64,000 bases of DNA from Litorilinea aerophila. GTDB lineage: Bacteria; Chloroflexota; Anaerolineae; Caldilineales; Caldilineaceae. Both the position numbers and the translations under genes were made by a program. The notes below the pieces were generated by a model. The model was not told the origin of the DNA. It ran no database searches and saw only the letters and a list, made by a program, of their open reading frames with translations. Where the stretch lies: the NCBI RefSeq assembly GCF_006569185.2, contig NZ_VIGC02000025.1, positions 37,433 through 101,432 of the forward strand, given 5' to 3'. Position 1 is the stretch's first letter, and each line of letters opens with the position of its first letter. This document shows positions 46,013 through 55,930 of the stretch, one piece after another.

Positions 46013-46099
46013 GTCACGCATTCTTGCGTGACGGGGTGCCCGTAGAGACGCACGGCCGTGTATCTCTACGGGCGCCCATGTCCAGCCGGGAGGCCGGAC
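46013..46099. repeat. Array of three hairpins between convergent genes
   Basis: GTCACGCA-TTCT-TGCGTGAC (46013-46032, perfect), CCCGTAGAGA...TCTCTACGGG (46039-46072) enclosing CACGGCCGTG, and GTCCAGCC-ggga-GGCCGGAC (46080-46099, one mismatch). The array lies between the gltA stop and the convergent glycosyltransferase stop, and could work as a two-way terminator or REP-like element. The rest of the gap 45854-46099 holds family 3 copy 1. Confidence 0.75.
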
Positions 46100-47316
46100 C
46101 TACGACGGGAGGTGCCTGGACGATGGCTTGCTCTTTTGGGCCAGCGCCTGATACAGCGCCACCGTCTGCCGCGCGCATTCGTCCCAGCGGAAGCGCGCCG
46201 CGTAGAGCGGCCCCTGGGTGCGCATGGCCGCCGCCCGCTCGGGCTCCTGGAGGATCTGGCCCACGGCCGCGGCCAGCGCTGCGTCGTCCGTGGGCGGCAC
46301 CAGCATCGCCACGTCGCCGGCCACCTCCGGCAGGCTGCTCACCTGGCTGCAAACCACCGGCGCGCCGCAGGCCATGGCCTCCAGCACCGGAAAGCCGAAG
46401 CCCTCGTAGAGGCTGGGCATGAGCACGCAGTCCGCGCCGGTGTAGAGGGGCGGCAGATCTGCGCCCGGCACATAGCCGGCGAAGGTGACATCCCCTTCCA
46501 ACCCCAGCCGTTTCACTTCCTCCTGGATGGGCTCAAAAAGCCAGCCCCGGCCCCCCACCACCAGCAGTCGATGGGGATGGCCGGCCTGTTTCAGGCGCAG
46601 GAGCGCGCGCAGGGCCGTGGCATGGTTCTTGCGGGGCTCCAGGGTGCCCACCATGAGCAGGTATGGCCGATCCGGGCTGTAGCGCTGCCGGATCCGCTGG
46701 ACCTCGGCCGGCGGGGCGGGCCTGAAGGCCGGATCAATGCCCTGGTAAATCAGGTGAATTTTGGCCGGCGGAACCCGGTAGAGCTCCATCAGGTCCCGTT
46801 GGGTGTGGCGGCTCACGGCGATGATGGCATCTGCCCGGCGCACGAAGAGGGGCATGCCCACCCGCAGGAAGAGCCGGTTGGTCCAGGTGTGGTGCTGGGG
46901 GTAGCGCTCGAAGATGAGGTCGTGGACGGTGAGCACCGTGGGCACGGGCAGGTAGGGCAGGAGATGTTCCGTGGCGTGGTACAGGATCGGCCTGCTGTCC
47001 GGGGAGGACCTGGGCAGGATACCGGGGTAGGGGATACCCAGGAGCTGGCTGGCCAACACGCTCAGCCGCCAGGCATACTGGTTCAGGGGCAGGGTACGCC
47101 TGGGAGCCTGGGCCAGCTCCTGGGGCAGGTCATGCCCGCTGTGGGCGTTGTAGAAGAAGGTCAGGGCCATCTCCGGGGGCGCCTCGGCCAGCAGATGGCG
47201 GGCGAGCTGGCCTGCATAGCGGCTCAGGCCCGCGCCCTGGTGCACCGCAGGTCCCACGTCCAAAATCACCTGCAAGGTCGAGGGGCGGGGGGATGTGACC
47301 GGCATGGACAGGCCCC

Positions 47317-47320
<4 letters not shown>
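46100..47320 (-). CDS. Family 1/4 glycosyltransferase
   Basis: 406-aa GT-B fold glycosyltransferase. N-terminal: GAGLSRYAGQLARHL and VLTVHDLIFERYP. C-terminal nucleotide-sugar site: VGTLEPRKNHATALRA, PSLYEGFGFPVLEAMACGAPVV and SSLPEVAGDVA. It resembles mannosyl- and other transferases for polysaccharide. Its ATG overlaps the udk stop (ATGA at 47317-47320), so it is translated with uridine kinase. A start at 47305 (MPVTS) is possible. Confidence 0.93.
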
Positions 47321-47943
<623 letters not shown>

Positions 47944-47946
47944 GGC

Positions 47947-49566
47947 CTACTCCTGGGAACTGGATGACGCTCCTTTGGCGGCGTGCGCTCCTCTTGCCGC
48001 CGCAGCCGGGGCACCCTCTTCCGTGCCGTCGTCATCGTCTTCTGCGTCTGCGTCTGCCTCCTCCTCCGCTTCCTGTTCCTCTTCCTGCCACGCTTCCAGC
48101 TCTGCCAGGGTCGCCTGGCGGTCGCTCTGGGCGATCACCAGCGTGTGCTCCTGGGGCCAGGGGGCTACCTGCACCAGGAGCCAGGTGGGGCGTCGCCAGA
48201 AGCCAACAGCCCCTGCCAGGGCCAGGAACAGGGCCGGCCACAGCAGCCACACCCCTGGCATCCGCCGGATCTCCACCTGCAGGCCAGGCATGGGCACCCA
48301 GCGCAGGCGGGGTCCGTCCGGCCCCAGGCGGATCTCCTGGGCTTCCCGGCCGGAGAGTTCCAGCCGTTCCCGGGGCTCCACCGAGTTGCCGCTGTACACC
48401 TCCACCAGGAACTGCTCCGATGGCTCAGGCGCACCCGCGGACGTCTGTGGAGCCCGGCGCACCAGGCGCAGGCCCAGCCCTGCTTCCGGCAGGACCAGGG
48501 ATTCCTCGCTGCCGGGTCCGGGGAAGAGGAGGCCTACTGTGGCAGCGGGGCGTCCCTGGCCGGGCCGGGCGATGGCCGGGCTGCCGTCAGTCGTGGCCAC
48601 CAGTACTCCCAGGGGCCCGGGCCGGGCGATTACGTCCACCGGGCCCAGCCGCAGCCGGGTCCGGGCCGTGACGGTGGCGGAAGCCCGGTGTTCGCCCACC
48701 CGCGCCTCCAGCACCGGTGCCGGGAGCGCCTGGGACGACGTCTCCTCCACCGGAGGCACCGGGTAGGAGAGTTCCACGTTGCGCAGGGCATAGCGGTAGG
48801 TCTCGCCCGGCGCCAGGGTGGGCGGCGCCATCTGCCAGCCCAGGGTCACCACCGACCACATGGCCAGCAGGGCCAGCAGCAGGCCAGCCAGCAGCGCCGG
48901 CCGCAGGTAGGCGAAAGGAGCGTCCCGGGTGGCCCAAAAGCGGACCTCCGGCAGCTCTGCCTCTGGCGCTTCTGGGGGCAGGGGGGCCGTCCCTTCGGCC
49001 ACCTGTTGGAAGCGCTGGCCGAGCCAGGTACGCAACGCTTCAACTGTCTCCTTCGGCGGCAGGGGGAGGGCCTGGCGAAGCCGGTAGAGGGGAATGCCGG
49101 CCTGGAGGCTCAACGGTTCGGCCCAGGCAGGGGCGGGCTGGGTCAGCAGTTGTTCGGGATTCCGCCGGATGCGATACAGCAGCAGGGCATAGCCCAGCCA
49201 GGTGCCCAGCTGTGCCGCCAGGATCAGCCCCACCAGGGCCAGGAGGAAGCGGAGCAGAGGGCTGTGGAGCACGTTGAACAGCCCCAGCGCACGCAGCAGG
49301 CCGCCGACCGCGCCGTAGCTGCTGCTGGTGGTCAACAGCCAGCGGGCTGCCGCCGCCGGCTCATCGTTGAGCTGGCCTGGCATCTGAGGCAGGAGCAGGC
49401 CACCCAGAACCAGCAGCAGGGCCAGCCCGCCGGGCACCAGGAGCAGCCAGCGCTGGTTCAGCCACTCCCAGAGGGTGCCGGCCAGGTTGGGGATGGCCCG
49501 GCCAGCCCTGGCCTCCGGGCCGGGGAGTTGGATGGATTCTTCGTTACTGGGTTGCGAAACAGCCAT
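47947..49566 (-). CDS. ResB-like membrane protein
   Basis: About 539 aa. There are three N-terminal TM spans (WLLLVPGGLALLLVLGGLLL, FLLALVGLILAAQLGTWLGY and one near 240), a large extracytoplasmic domain, one TM near residue 470 (VWLLWPALFLALAGAVGFW), and a very acidic C-terminal tail (EEEQEAEEEADADAEDDDD). The layout is that of ResB/Ccs1, which helps haem attachment to c-type cytochromes. The partner ResC/CcsA is not adjacent, and no haem-binding histidine pair could be fixed, so the call is tentative. The dinG stop is 4 bases upstream. Confidence 0.6.
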   Translation of the reverse strand: MAVSQPSNEESIQLPGPEARAGRAIPNLAGTLWEWLNQRWLLLVPGGLALLLVLGGLLLPQMPGQLNDEPAAAARWLLTTSSSYGAVGGLLRALGLFNVLHSPLLRFLLALVGLILAAQLGTWLGYALLLYRIRRNPEQLLTQPAPAWAEPLSLQAGIPLYRLRQALPLPPKETVEALRTWLGQRFQQVAEGTAPLPPEAPEAELPEVRFWATRDAPFAYLRPALLAGLLLALLAMWSVVTLGWQMAPPTLAPGETYRYALRNVELSYPVPPVEETSSQALPAPVLEARVGEHRASATVTARTRLRLGPVDVIARPGPLGVLVATTDGSPAIARPGQGRPAATVGLLFPGPGSEESLVLPEAGLGLRLVRRAPQTSAGAPEPSEQFLVEVYSGNSVEPRERLELSGREAQEIRLGPDGPRLRWVPMPGLQVEIRRMPGVWLLWPALFLALAGAVGFWRRPTWLLVQVAPWPQEHTLVIAQSDRQATLAELEAWQEEEQEAEEEADADAEDDDDGTEEGAPAAAARGAHAAKGASSSSQE

Positions 49567-49570
49567 CCCG

Positions 49571-52552
49571 TCACTTTCCTGAAGATGGATGAAGCCAGCG
49601 CCGGATCTCCTCGTCCAGGTTGGAGAGGGGCGCATGGCGGACCGTACACGTGGGCAGAGATTCCAGGAACGCCTGGCCGTATTCCTTGCGCCAGATGCGG
49701 CTGTCCAGGATGATGACCACGCCCCGGTCGGTGGTGCGCCGGATGAGCCGGCCAAAGCCCTGACGCAGGCGCAGGATGGCGTCGGGCAGGGTGTAATCCC
49801 AGAAGGGGTTCTCCATCTCCGCGCTGCGGGCGGCCACCATGGGGTCGCTGGGCACGGCAAAGGGCAGGCGCACGATGAGCAGGCAGCGCAGCTCGTCGCC
49901 AGGCAGGTCGATCCCCTCCCAGAAGCTGCGGGTGCCCAGCAGGACGGCCCGCTCCGTCTGGCGAAACTCCCGCAAGAGCCGCTGCCGGCTGCTGACGCCG
50001 TGCTGCAGGACGGTGATGCCCGCCCGGTCCAGGGGGCCGCGGATGGCCTCCGCCGTGGCCCGGAGCTGGTTGTAGCTGGTGAAAAGGACCAGGGTTGCGC
50101 CGTTGCTGGCCATGGCCGCCTTGATGATGGCCTGCTCCACCGCCTGCTGGTAGTGGACGTGATTCGGCTCCGGCATGTCGCTGGGCAGGAAGAGGAGGGC
50201 GTTGCGCTGGTAATCGAAGGGGCTTTCCACCGTGGCGGCTGCCACCTCCCACAGGCCCAGCCGCTCCCGGATGAAGCTGAAACCGCTGCCGGTGCGCAGG
50301 GTGGCGCCGGTGAAGATGGCGCTGCGACAGCCCCGGACCAGGGCCTTTTCCAGCACGTCGCTGACGTACAGGGGCGCGGCCACCAGGCTCACCTCCCCCT
50401 CCTTTTCGTTGACTTCCAGCCAGGTGACGATGTCGCCTTCCGGGGGGCGGGCGCCTCCCCGGCTGCCCTCCCGCAGGCTCACCCGGGCGCCCGTTGGGCG
50501 GGGCTGAAAGATGATCCGGTCCAGCCAGCGGGCCAGCTCGGCCACGGCCGTCGCGATGCCGTGGAGGTCATCCAGGTAGGTGGCGTAGGGTTCGGGCCCC
50601 CCGCGGCCGCGGCCCCAGCCGGCCTGCTCCAGGTAGGCTGTGAGCTCGCTGAGCTGGCGGGCCAGGCTGTGCAGGTGGCCGCTGACGTGATCCCACTCGA
50701 TCTCCACCTGGCTCCACGCCGGCTGGGTGCGGACCCTGCCGTCCAGACGCAGGCGCTGGGCATAGGTGAACTCCTGGCGGATCTCCTCGTGGGCGAGAGC
50801 GTAGTTGCGCAGCACCTGGGCGAACTCCTGCAGCCGGGCCTGCAGCGCCTGGACCTGCCCGGCCACGCTGCGTAGCAGGCTGGCCAGCCCGTGGTCCAGG
50901 CGCTGGTGGGCGGCCTGGGACAGGTGGGCCATCAGGTCTCCGTTCGGGCCCATGCGGCCCAGTAGGCTGGCCACCGAGGGCCACTCCACCCGGTAGGTGA
51001 GCTGCTCCGTGGCCGCGTCTTCCAGGCGGTGGGCTTCGTCCACCACCAGGTGGCTGTAGGGGGGCAGGACTCGCCGCGCGGGGCCGTCCGGGAGCCCCCG
51101 GGACGCGGCGATGTCGGCCATGAGCAGGGCGTGGTTGATGACCAGGAGGTGGGCCCGTTCGGCCTGCTGGCGCGCCTCCAGGAAGAAGTCCCGATGGGGG
51201 CGGCCGCCTCGGGGGCCGGGCTCCATCTGCCCGTGGCATCGTTCCGGCGTGCAGGTGGCCGGGTCGGAGCATAGGCGGGCCCAGATGGCCCGTTCTCCCG
51301 GCGTAGGCAGGAAGAGCTCACTTACATCCCCGCTCTCGGTGGTGGGGAGCCAGACCAGTACCTTGGCCAGGACCCGTAGCTCGAGCGGAGAGAGGCGACG
51401 GCCCTGGTACCAGGCCTGCAGCCGGCGGGTGCAGAGGTAGTTGCCCCGCCCCTTGAGCAGGGCGGTGTTCACAGGCGGGTGGCCTTCCAGGCTCAGCAGC
51501 CGCTGGAGCAGGGGGATGTCCTTGTCCATGAGCTGGTCCTGGAGCGCGATGGTGTTGGTGGCTACCACCACCCGGCGCTGGTGGGCCAGGCTCCAGAGGG
51601 CGGCTGGCACCAGGTAGGCCATGCTCTTGCCGGTGCCCGTGCCGGCTTCTAACAGGAGGTGTTCGCCCCGATTCAGGGCCTCGATCACCTGCAGGGCCAT
51701 CTGGAGCTGGCCATCCCGGGGTTCGTAGTGGGGGCCCAGGAGTTGGTTCAGGGAGCCGCCGGGGGCAAAGATGGCCTGCACCCGCGCCCGCAGGACCTCC
51801 GGATCGGCCACTCCGGAGAGTGTTTCCTGGTCCAGCAACAGGGAGTCGGGCACATCCATCTGTGGCATGGGCCGGGCCCTACGCCCGAGTGGAATTCCCC
51901 GGGCCAGGGCCGTCGTGTCCGGTTCCTGCTCCTCCTCATCCAGGCGTTCGGCAAAGAGCTCCAGGGGCGTCCAGTTGCTCTCCTGGCCGCAGGCCAGCAG
52001 GGTGGCAGCAACAGCCGGAGGCAGGGCCCAGATCTGTTGGCGCAGGAGGCTGAAAAGGGCGGCGGTGGCTTCTGCATCATCCAGGGCCCGGTGGGCATCG
52101 GAGAGGGGGATGGAGAGGGCCTGGCACAGTTCGCCCAGCCCATAGCTGGCCATGCCCGGAAGCAGGATGGAGGCCAGCTCGAAGGTGTCCAGGGTGGGGC
52201 GATGGAACTGGATGCCCGCGGCCTGGAGGAAGTCCAGGTCGAAGCTGGCGTTGTGGGCCACCACCCCGGCCACGTCCCGGGTGACGAAGGCCAGCAGCTC
52301 TGGCGCCACCGCCTCCACGGGCGGCGCGTGGGCCACGTCCTGATCTCGGATGCCAGTGATCTGCTGGATGCGCAGGGGGATGGCGCGCCCCGGGTTGACG
52401 AAGGTGACGAAACGCTCCAGCACCTGGTGGACCATCCTTCCTGCCTGCACGCAGGAGCGAAAGCGCACCGCGCCGATCTCGATGATGGCGTCGCGCCTGG
52501 GGTCCAGGCCAGTCGTTTCCAGATCCAGAGCGACGTAGATACGCTCTGCCAT
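49571..52552 (-). CDS. dinG: DnaQ-like exonuclease / DinG-family helicase fusion
   Basis: About 993 aa. The N-terminal DEDDh exonuclease has LDLETTGLDP, HNASFDLDF and HRALDDAEATAAL. A superfamily 2 XPD-like helicase follows: Walker A EAGTGTGKSM, DEAH box VVDEAHRLED, and motif VI QGFGRLIRR. Cysteines in GRGNYLCTRR and LCSDPATCTPERC suggest the Fe-S domain of DinG. Role: unwinding and trimming repair or replication structures. This fusion is the Gram-positive DinG form. The ATG at 52552 starts at the exonuclease fold; ATG 52579 is possible. Confidence 0.93.
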   Translation of the reverse strand: MAERIYVALDLETTGLDPRRDAIIEIGAVRFRSCVQAGRMVHQVLERFVTFVNPGRAIPLRIQQITGIRDQDVAHAPPVEAVAPELLAFVTRDVAGVVAHNASFDLDFLQAAGIQFHRPTLDTFELASILLPGMASYGLGELCQALSIPLSDAHRALDDAEATAALFSLLRQQIWALPPAVAATLLACGQESNWTPLELFAERLDEEEQEPDTTALARGIPLGRRARPMPQMDVPDSLLLDQETLSGVADPEVLRARVQAIFAPGGSLNQLLGPHYEPRDGQLQMALQVIEALNRGEHLLLEAGTGTGKSMAYLVPAALWSLAHQRRVVVATNTIALQDQLMDKDIPLLQRLLSLEGHPPVNTALLKGRGNYLCTRRLQAWYQGRRLSPLELRVLAKVLVWLPTTESGDVSELFLPTPGERAIWARLCSDPATCTPERCHGQMEPGPRGGRPHRDFFLEARQQAERAHLLVINHALLMADIAASRGLPDGPARRVLPPYSHLVVDEAHRLEDAATEQLTYRVEWPSVASLLGRMGPNGDLMAHLSQAAHQRLDHGLASLLRSVAGQVQALQARLQEFAQVLRNYALAHEEIRQEFTYAQRLRLDGRVRTQPAWSQVEIEWDHVSGHLHSLARQLSELTAYLEQAGWGRGRGGPEPYATYLDDLHGIATAVAELARWLDRIIFQPRPTGARVSLREGSRGGARPPEGDIVTWLEVNEKEGEVSLVAAPLYVSDVLEKALVRGCRSAIFTGATLRTGSGFSFIRERLGLWEVAAATVESPFDYQRNALLFLPSDMPEPNHVHYQQAVEQAIIKAAMASNGATLVLFTSYNQLRATAEAIRGPLDRAGITVLQHGVSSRQRLLREFRQTERAVLLGTRSFWEGIDLPGDELRCLLIVRLPFAVPSDPMVAARSAEMENPFWDYTLPDAILRLRQGFGRLIRRTTDRGVVIILDSRIWRKEYGQAFLESLPTCTVRHAPLSNLDEEIRRWLHPSSGK

Positions 52553-52666
52553 AGATTGGGTCTTCTTTCTTCCCTGCATGGATACGAGAATTCCCGGGCC
52601 CAAGGAAGCCCAGGGATGGGTGCGCCCATGTTGGGGAACACCGGCCAACAGTCATCCTGGTTTGCG

Positions 52667-52698
52667 ACTGTGAGCTACCCAAACTGTGAGCTACCCAA
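52667..52698. repeat. Perfect 16-bp tandem duplication
   Basis: ACTGTGAGCTACCCAA occurs twice in a row (52667-52682 and 52683-52698), in the gap between the divergent dinG and GT2 genes. Confidence 0.85.
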
Positions 52699-52794
52699 GT
52701 GGTGTGCGCTGCTCAGGATGCCCATTGCCGCCGCCATTATACCAGGGCCCAGGGAGAGATGGCGAATGGCTGGGGATCGTCCGGCCCTCTTCAA

Positions 52795-52823
52795 TTGGCG
52801 AACAGCCCATTTTGCGGCACAAT
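52795..52823 (+). promoter_or_regulatory. Candidate promoter for a leaderless GT2 transcript
   Basis: TTGGCG (52795-52800), 17 bases, CACAAT (52818-52823). The ATG at 52831 would be at or next to the transcription start. Confidence 0.35.
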
Positions 52824-52830
52824 GGCGGGT

Positions 52831-53862
52831 ATGCGTGTATCAGTCGTCGTAACCGTCTACAACGAGAGCCGTACCATCGAACGTCTGCTGGATTCCCTGG
52901 CCGGCCAGACCCGGCGACCCGACGAGGTTGTCATCTGCGACGGCGGCAGCAGCGACGGCACGCCCGAGCGGATTCGCGCGTATGTGGCCCGGCATCCAGA
53001 GCGCCTGCCCGGTTTGCGGCTGTTGGTGGAGCCGGGCGCCAACATCAGCCGGGGCCGGAATCTGGCCATCGCCGCCGCCCAGGGCCCCATCATCGCCGTG
53101 ACCGACGCGGGCGTCCGGCTGGCGCCAGACTGGCTGGCCCGCTTGATCGAGCCGTGGTGCCGGGCCCGTCCCGGCGAGGAGCCCCTGGCCGTGGCCGGCT
53201 TCTTCCTGCCCGATGTGGAGGGTGTCTTCCAGACGGCCATGGCGGCCACGGTGTTGCCCCTGGTGGACGATATCGACCCCCGGCGTTTCCTGCCCAGCAG
53301 CCGTTCCGTGGCCTTCACCAAGGAGGCCTGGGCCGCGGCGGGCGGCTATCCGGAATGGCTGGACTACTGCGAGGATCTGGTCTTTGACTTTGCCCTGAAT
53401 GCCCAGCGCGCGCCCGCGCCCACGGCCTTTGTCTGGGCGCCGGATGCGGTGGCCTATTTCCGCCCGCGGGAAAGCCTGCGCGCCTTCTGGCTCCAGTACT
53501 ACCGCTACGCCCGGGGCGATGGCAAGGCGGACCTCTGGCGCAAGCGCCATGCCATCCGCTATTTCACCTATGGTGTGGCCGTGCCGGCCCTGGTGGGCCA
53601 TGGCCTGTGGGGAATGTGGGCCCGCTGGCTGGGATGGGCTGGACTGCTGGCCGGGGTGGCCGTCTACTGCCGCCGCCCCTGGCAGCGCCTGGCCCGGGTG
53701 GGGGCCCACCTCTCCCGGGGCCAACGCCTTCAGGCGGCGCTGCTGGTACCCCTCATCCGGCTGGTGGGCGACCTGGCCAAGATGGCCGGGTATCCGGTGG
53801 GGTTGTGGTGGCGCTGGCGACACCGCCGCGACCCGTCCGTTCACTGGCGGCGCTTTTCATGA
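52831..53862 (+). CDS. Family 2 glycosyltransferase
   Basis: About 343 aa GT-A enzyme: VSVVVTVYNESRTIERLL, VICDGGSSDGTPE, NISRGRNLAI, TDAGVRLAPDW. Hydrophobic helices lie near residues 245-290 (VPALVGHGLWGMWARWLGWAGLLAGVAV). It probably works on surface polysaccharide at the membrane. The ATG at 52831 is chosen because the motif-bearing strand starts at once; ATG 52822 adds three residues. It lies 9 bases before the NYN gene. Confidence 0.9.
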   Translation: MRVSVVVTVYNESRTIERLLDSLAGQTRRPDEVVICDGGSSDGTPERIRAYVARHPERLPGLRLLVEPGANISRGRNLAIAAAQGPIIAVTDAGVRLAPDWLARLIEPWCRARPGEEPLAVAGFFLPDVEGVFQTAMAATVLPLVDDIDPRRFLPSSRSVAFTKEAWAAAGGYPEWLDYCEDLVFDFALNAQRAPAPTAFVWAPDAVAYFRPRESLRAFWLQYYRYARGDGKADLWRKRHAIRYFTYGVAVPALVGHGLWGMWARWLGWAGLLAGVAVYCRRPWQRLARVGAHLSRGQRLQAALLVPLIRLVGDLAKMAGYPVGLWWRWRHRRDPSVHWRRFS

Positions 53863-53871
53863 GGCCGGAGC

Positions 53872-54516
53872 ATGCCTTTACTCATTGATGGCCACAACCT
53901 GATCGGGGCCGGGGTCTTTGCCGACATCGATCTGGCCGACGAAGACGACGAGGCCAGGCTGGTGGCGCGGCTGCGGGTCTGGAAGAGCCGATATCGGGGC
54001 AAGATCACGGTGGTGTTCGACCGGGGCATCCCGGGGGGACGGGACCCCAGGCTGGGCGGCGCCGGGGTGGAGGTCATCTTCGCCGCGCACCCGGCTGAAG
54101 CGGACGACCTGATCCGGCGACGCATCCACCGCCGGACGCCCGGCCTGATCCTGGTCAGCAATGACGAGGCCCTCCTGCGGGAGGCCGCGGCCTACGGCGT
54201 GGAGACATGGCGGGGGCAGGAGTTCGTGGAGCGGTTTACGCCCAAGAACCCCAAGCTGGAGGCAGAGGCGGAACCCGGCACCGAGCCCGATCTGCAGCTG
54301 TCGGAGCAGGAGGTGGCGGAGTGGCTGGCGCTCTTCGGCAAGTCCAAGACCCGGCGGCGGACCGGCAAGCGCCGTCCGAAGTCGGGCGCCGGGTCGGATG
54401 CACCCGCCGGCCGGGGCCGCCAGGCCAAAGCCCGGAAGCCCAAGGATGGCTCATCCGGTGGCCGTGCGCCCAAAAAGCGCAAACCCGGGGGCGGCCAATC
54501 CAGAGATGCTCAATGA
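53872..54516 (+). CDS. NYN-domain ribonuclease, YacP/Rae1-like
   Basis: 214 aa. The NYN (PIN-like) nuclease domain occupies residues ~1-125: LIDGHNLIGAG, VVFDRGIPGG, HPAEADDLIRRRI and LVSNDEALLREAA give the conserved acidic residues. The last ~75 residues are a strongly basic Lys/Arg/Gly tail (KSKTRRRTGKRRPK), likely for RNA or ribosome binding. Relatives of this family cleave mRNA on the ribosome. GAGG precedes the start. Confidence 0.87.
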   Translation: MPLLIDGHNLIGAGVFADIDLADEDDEARLVARLRVWKSRYRGKITVVFDRGIPGGRDPRLGGAGVEVIFAAHPAEADDLIRRRIHRRTPGLILVSNDEALLREAAAYGVETWRGQEFVERFTPKNPKLEAEAEPGTEPDLQLSEQEVAEWLALFGKSKTRRRTGKRRPKSGAGSDAPAGRGRQAKARKPKDGSSGGRAPKKRKPGGGQSRDAQ

Positions 54517-54557
54517 CTCTACTGACCAGAGATGATTCAATCAGAAGGTAGCCAGCG

Positions 54558-55064
54558 ATGAGCCAGGAGAGCCCTTCGAGACGTTTTCAGCGCCGGGTGG
54601 TGCCGGCCGCCCTGATCGAGGCCACGCCGGACGCCGGCGGCCTGGGCTATTGGATTTTGGCTTCACCCATGCTGGGCTTTTTGGCCTGGGCGTGGGTGGA
54701 TGTCTTCGCCCACTTCAGTCCGCTGCCCTGGTACTGGGTGGATGCTCTCCTGGCGGTGCCTGTGTTCGTGCTCCTGGTGGTGTTGCCCTTGGGCTATCTG
54801 GCCCACCGCCTGGTCACCGGGCTGCCCGGCCTCTTCCAGCACGCCGGCTGGGATGTCCAGCCCCTGGAGCCAGTGGAGCCGGATGAGCTGTACCTGGTGC
54901 GCTATCGGTATCAGGCCCGGCATCGGGCCCCGTTCTCCTGGTCCCGCTTATGGCTCCGGGCCGCCCAGGGTTGGGTCTACCTGGAGATCGCCGCCATTCT
55001 GGTGGGCGGCGTCCTCATGATTCCCCTCTTTTTCAGCGCCACAGAATTCGGCTTTGGCCGGTGA
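54558..55064 (+). CDS. Small membrane protein of unknown function
   Basis: 168 aa with three predicted TM segments: YWILASPMLGFLAWAWVDVF (~31-50), a Leu/Val-rich segment at ~62-82, and LEIAAILVGGVLMIPLFF near the C-terminus. A cytoplasmic-looking segment (VRYRYQARHRAPFSW) lies between. No family recognised. Start after AGAAGG. It is the third gene in a row with the GT2 and NYN genes, 41 bases downstream, and ends convergent with trpA. Confidence 0.75.
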   Translation: MSQESPSRRFQRRVVPAALIEATPDAGGLGYWILASPMLGFLAWAWVDVFAHFSPLPWYWVDALLAVPVFVLLVVLPLGYLAHRLVTGLPGLFQHAGWDVQPLEPVEPDELYLVRYRYQARHRAPFSWSRLWLRAAQGWVYLEIAAILVGGVLMIPLFFSATEFGFGR

Positions 55065-55108
55065 GCCCTTCCCCTGTGCCCCGGTCCCGCAAGGAGGGGT
55101 AACCCGCA

Positions 55109-55912
55109 TCAGGCGGGGTGGGCCGCGCCCGCGGCCAGCTCGGTGGCCAGGCGGCGAACAGCGTCCACGCCGTCCGGGCTGCCGGCGGCCTTGACCAGGG
55201 CCGAACCCACGATAACCCCGTCGGCCAGCCGGGCCACGGCCGCGGCCTGCTGACCGTTGGAGATGCCGAAGCCCACGGCCAGGGGCAGGTCGGTGTGTTG
55301 GCGCACCCGGCGCACGAAGTCGGCCAGGTCGGGGGGCAGCTCGGCCCGCTCGCCGGTGATGCCGGTGACGCTGACCAGGTAGATGAAGCCAGTGGCGTGT
55401 TGAGCCACCAGGCGGATCCGGGCCTCGGTGCTGGTGGGGGCCAGGAGGTAGATGGTGGCCAGCCCGGCGCGGCGGCAGGCGGCTTCCACTTCCTCCGCCT
55501 CCTCGGGCGGCAGGTCCGGCACGATCAGACCGTCGATGCCCGCCTGGACGCCATCCTCCACGAAGCGCTCCACTCCGTAGGCGAAGAGGGGATTGAAGTA
55601 GGTCATGGCACAGAAGGGTTGGGTGACCCCTGCGGCCCGCAGTTCCCGAACCATGGCCAGGCAATCGGCCACGGTGGTCCCCTGGGTGAGGGCCGTGTAG
55701 GTGGCCGTCTGGATGGTGGGGCCGTCGGCCAGGGGGTCGCTGTGGGGAATCCCGATCTCGAAGAGATCGGCGCCGCTCTCGGCCAAGGCCTTCACGATGG
55801 CCAGGGTCTGCTCCCGGTTGGGGTAACCCATGGCGTGGTAGGGCATGAAGGCCGCCCGGCCCTCCCGGCGGGTCTTTTCAAACACCGTGCGTATACGTTC
55901 AACGCCAGACAT
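55109..55912 (-). CDS. trpA: Tryptophan synthase alpha subunit
   Basis: Cleaves indole-3-glycerol phosphate and passes indole to TrpB. About 267 aa. Catalytic acids are E52 ([10 protein letters not shown]) and D63 (LADGPTIQ). The phosphate site GFGISNGQQ and VGSALVKA are intact. AAAGGAG stands 5 bases before the ATG at 55912. It lies 18 bases after trpB, the usual order. Confidence 0.97.
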   Translation of the reverse strand: MSGVERIRTVFEKTRREGRAAFMPYHAMGYPNREQTLAIVKALAESGADLFEIGIPHSDPLADGPTIQTATYTALTQGTTVADCLAMVRELRAAGVTQPFCAMTYFNPLFAYGVERFVEDGVQAGIDGLIVPDLPPEEAEEVEAACRRAGLATIYLLAPTSTEARIRLVAQHATGFIYLVSVTGITGERAELPPDLADFVRRVRQHTDLPLAVGFGISNGQQAAAVARLADGVIVGSALVKAAGSPDGVDAVRRLATELAAGAAHPA

Positions 55913-55930
55913 GGCAACTCCTTTAATCAT

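Noticed and set aside
47983..49713. 576-codon open frame antisense to the ResB-like gene
   Set aside because: Gln/Gly/Arg-rich shadow of a GC-rich gene on the other strand, with no motif or ribosome site.
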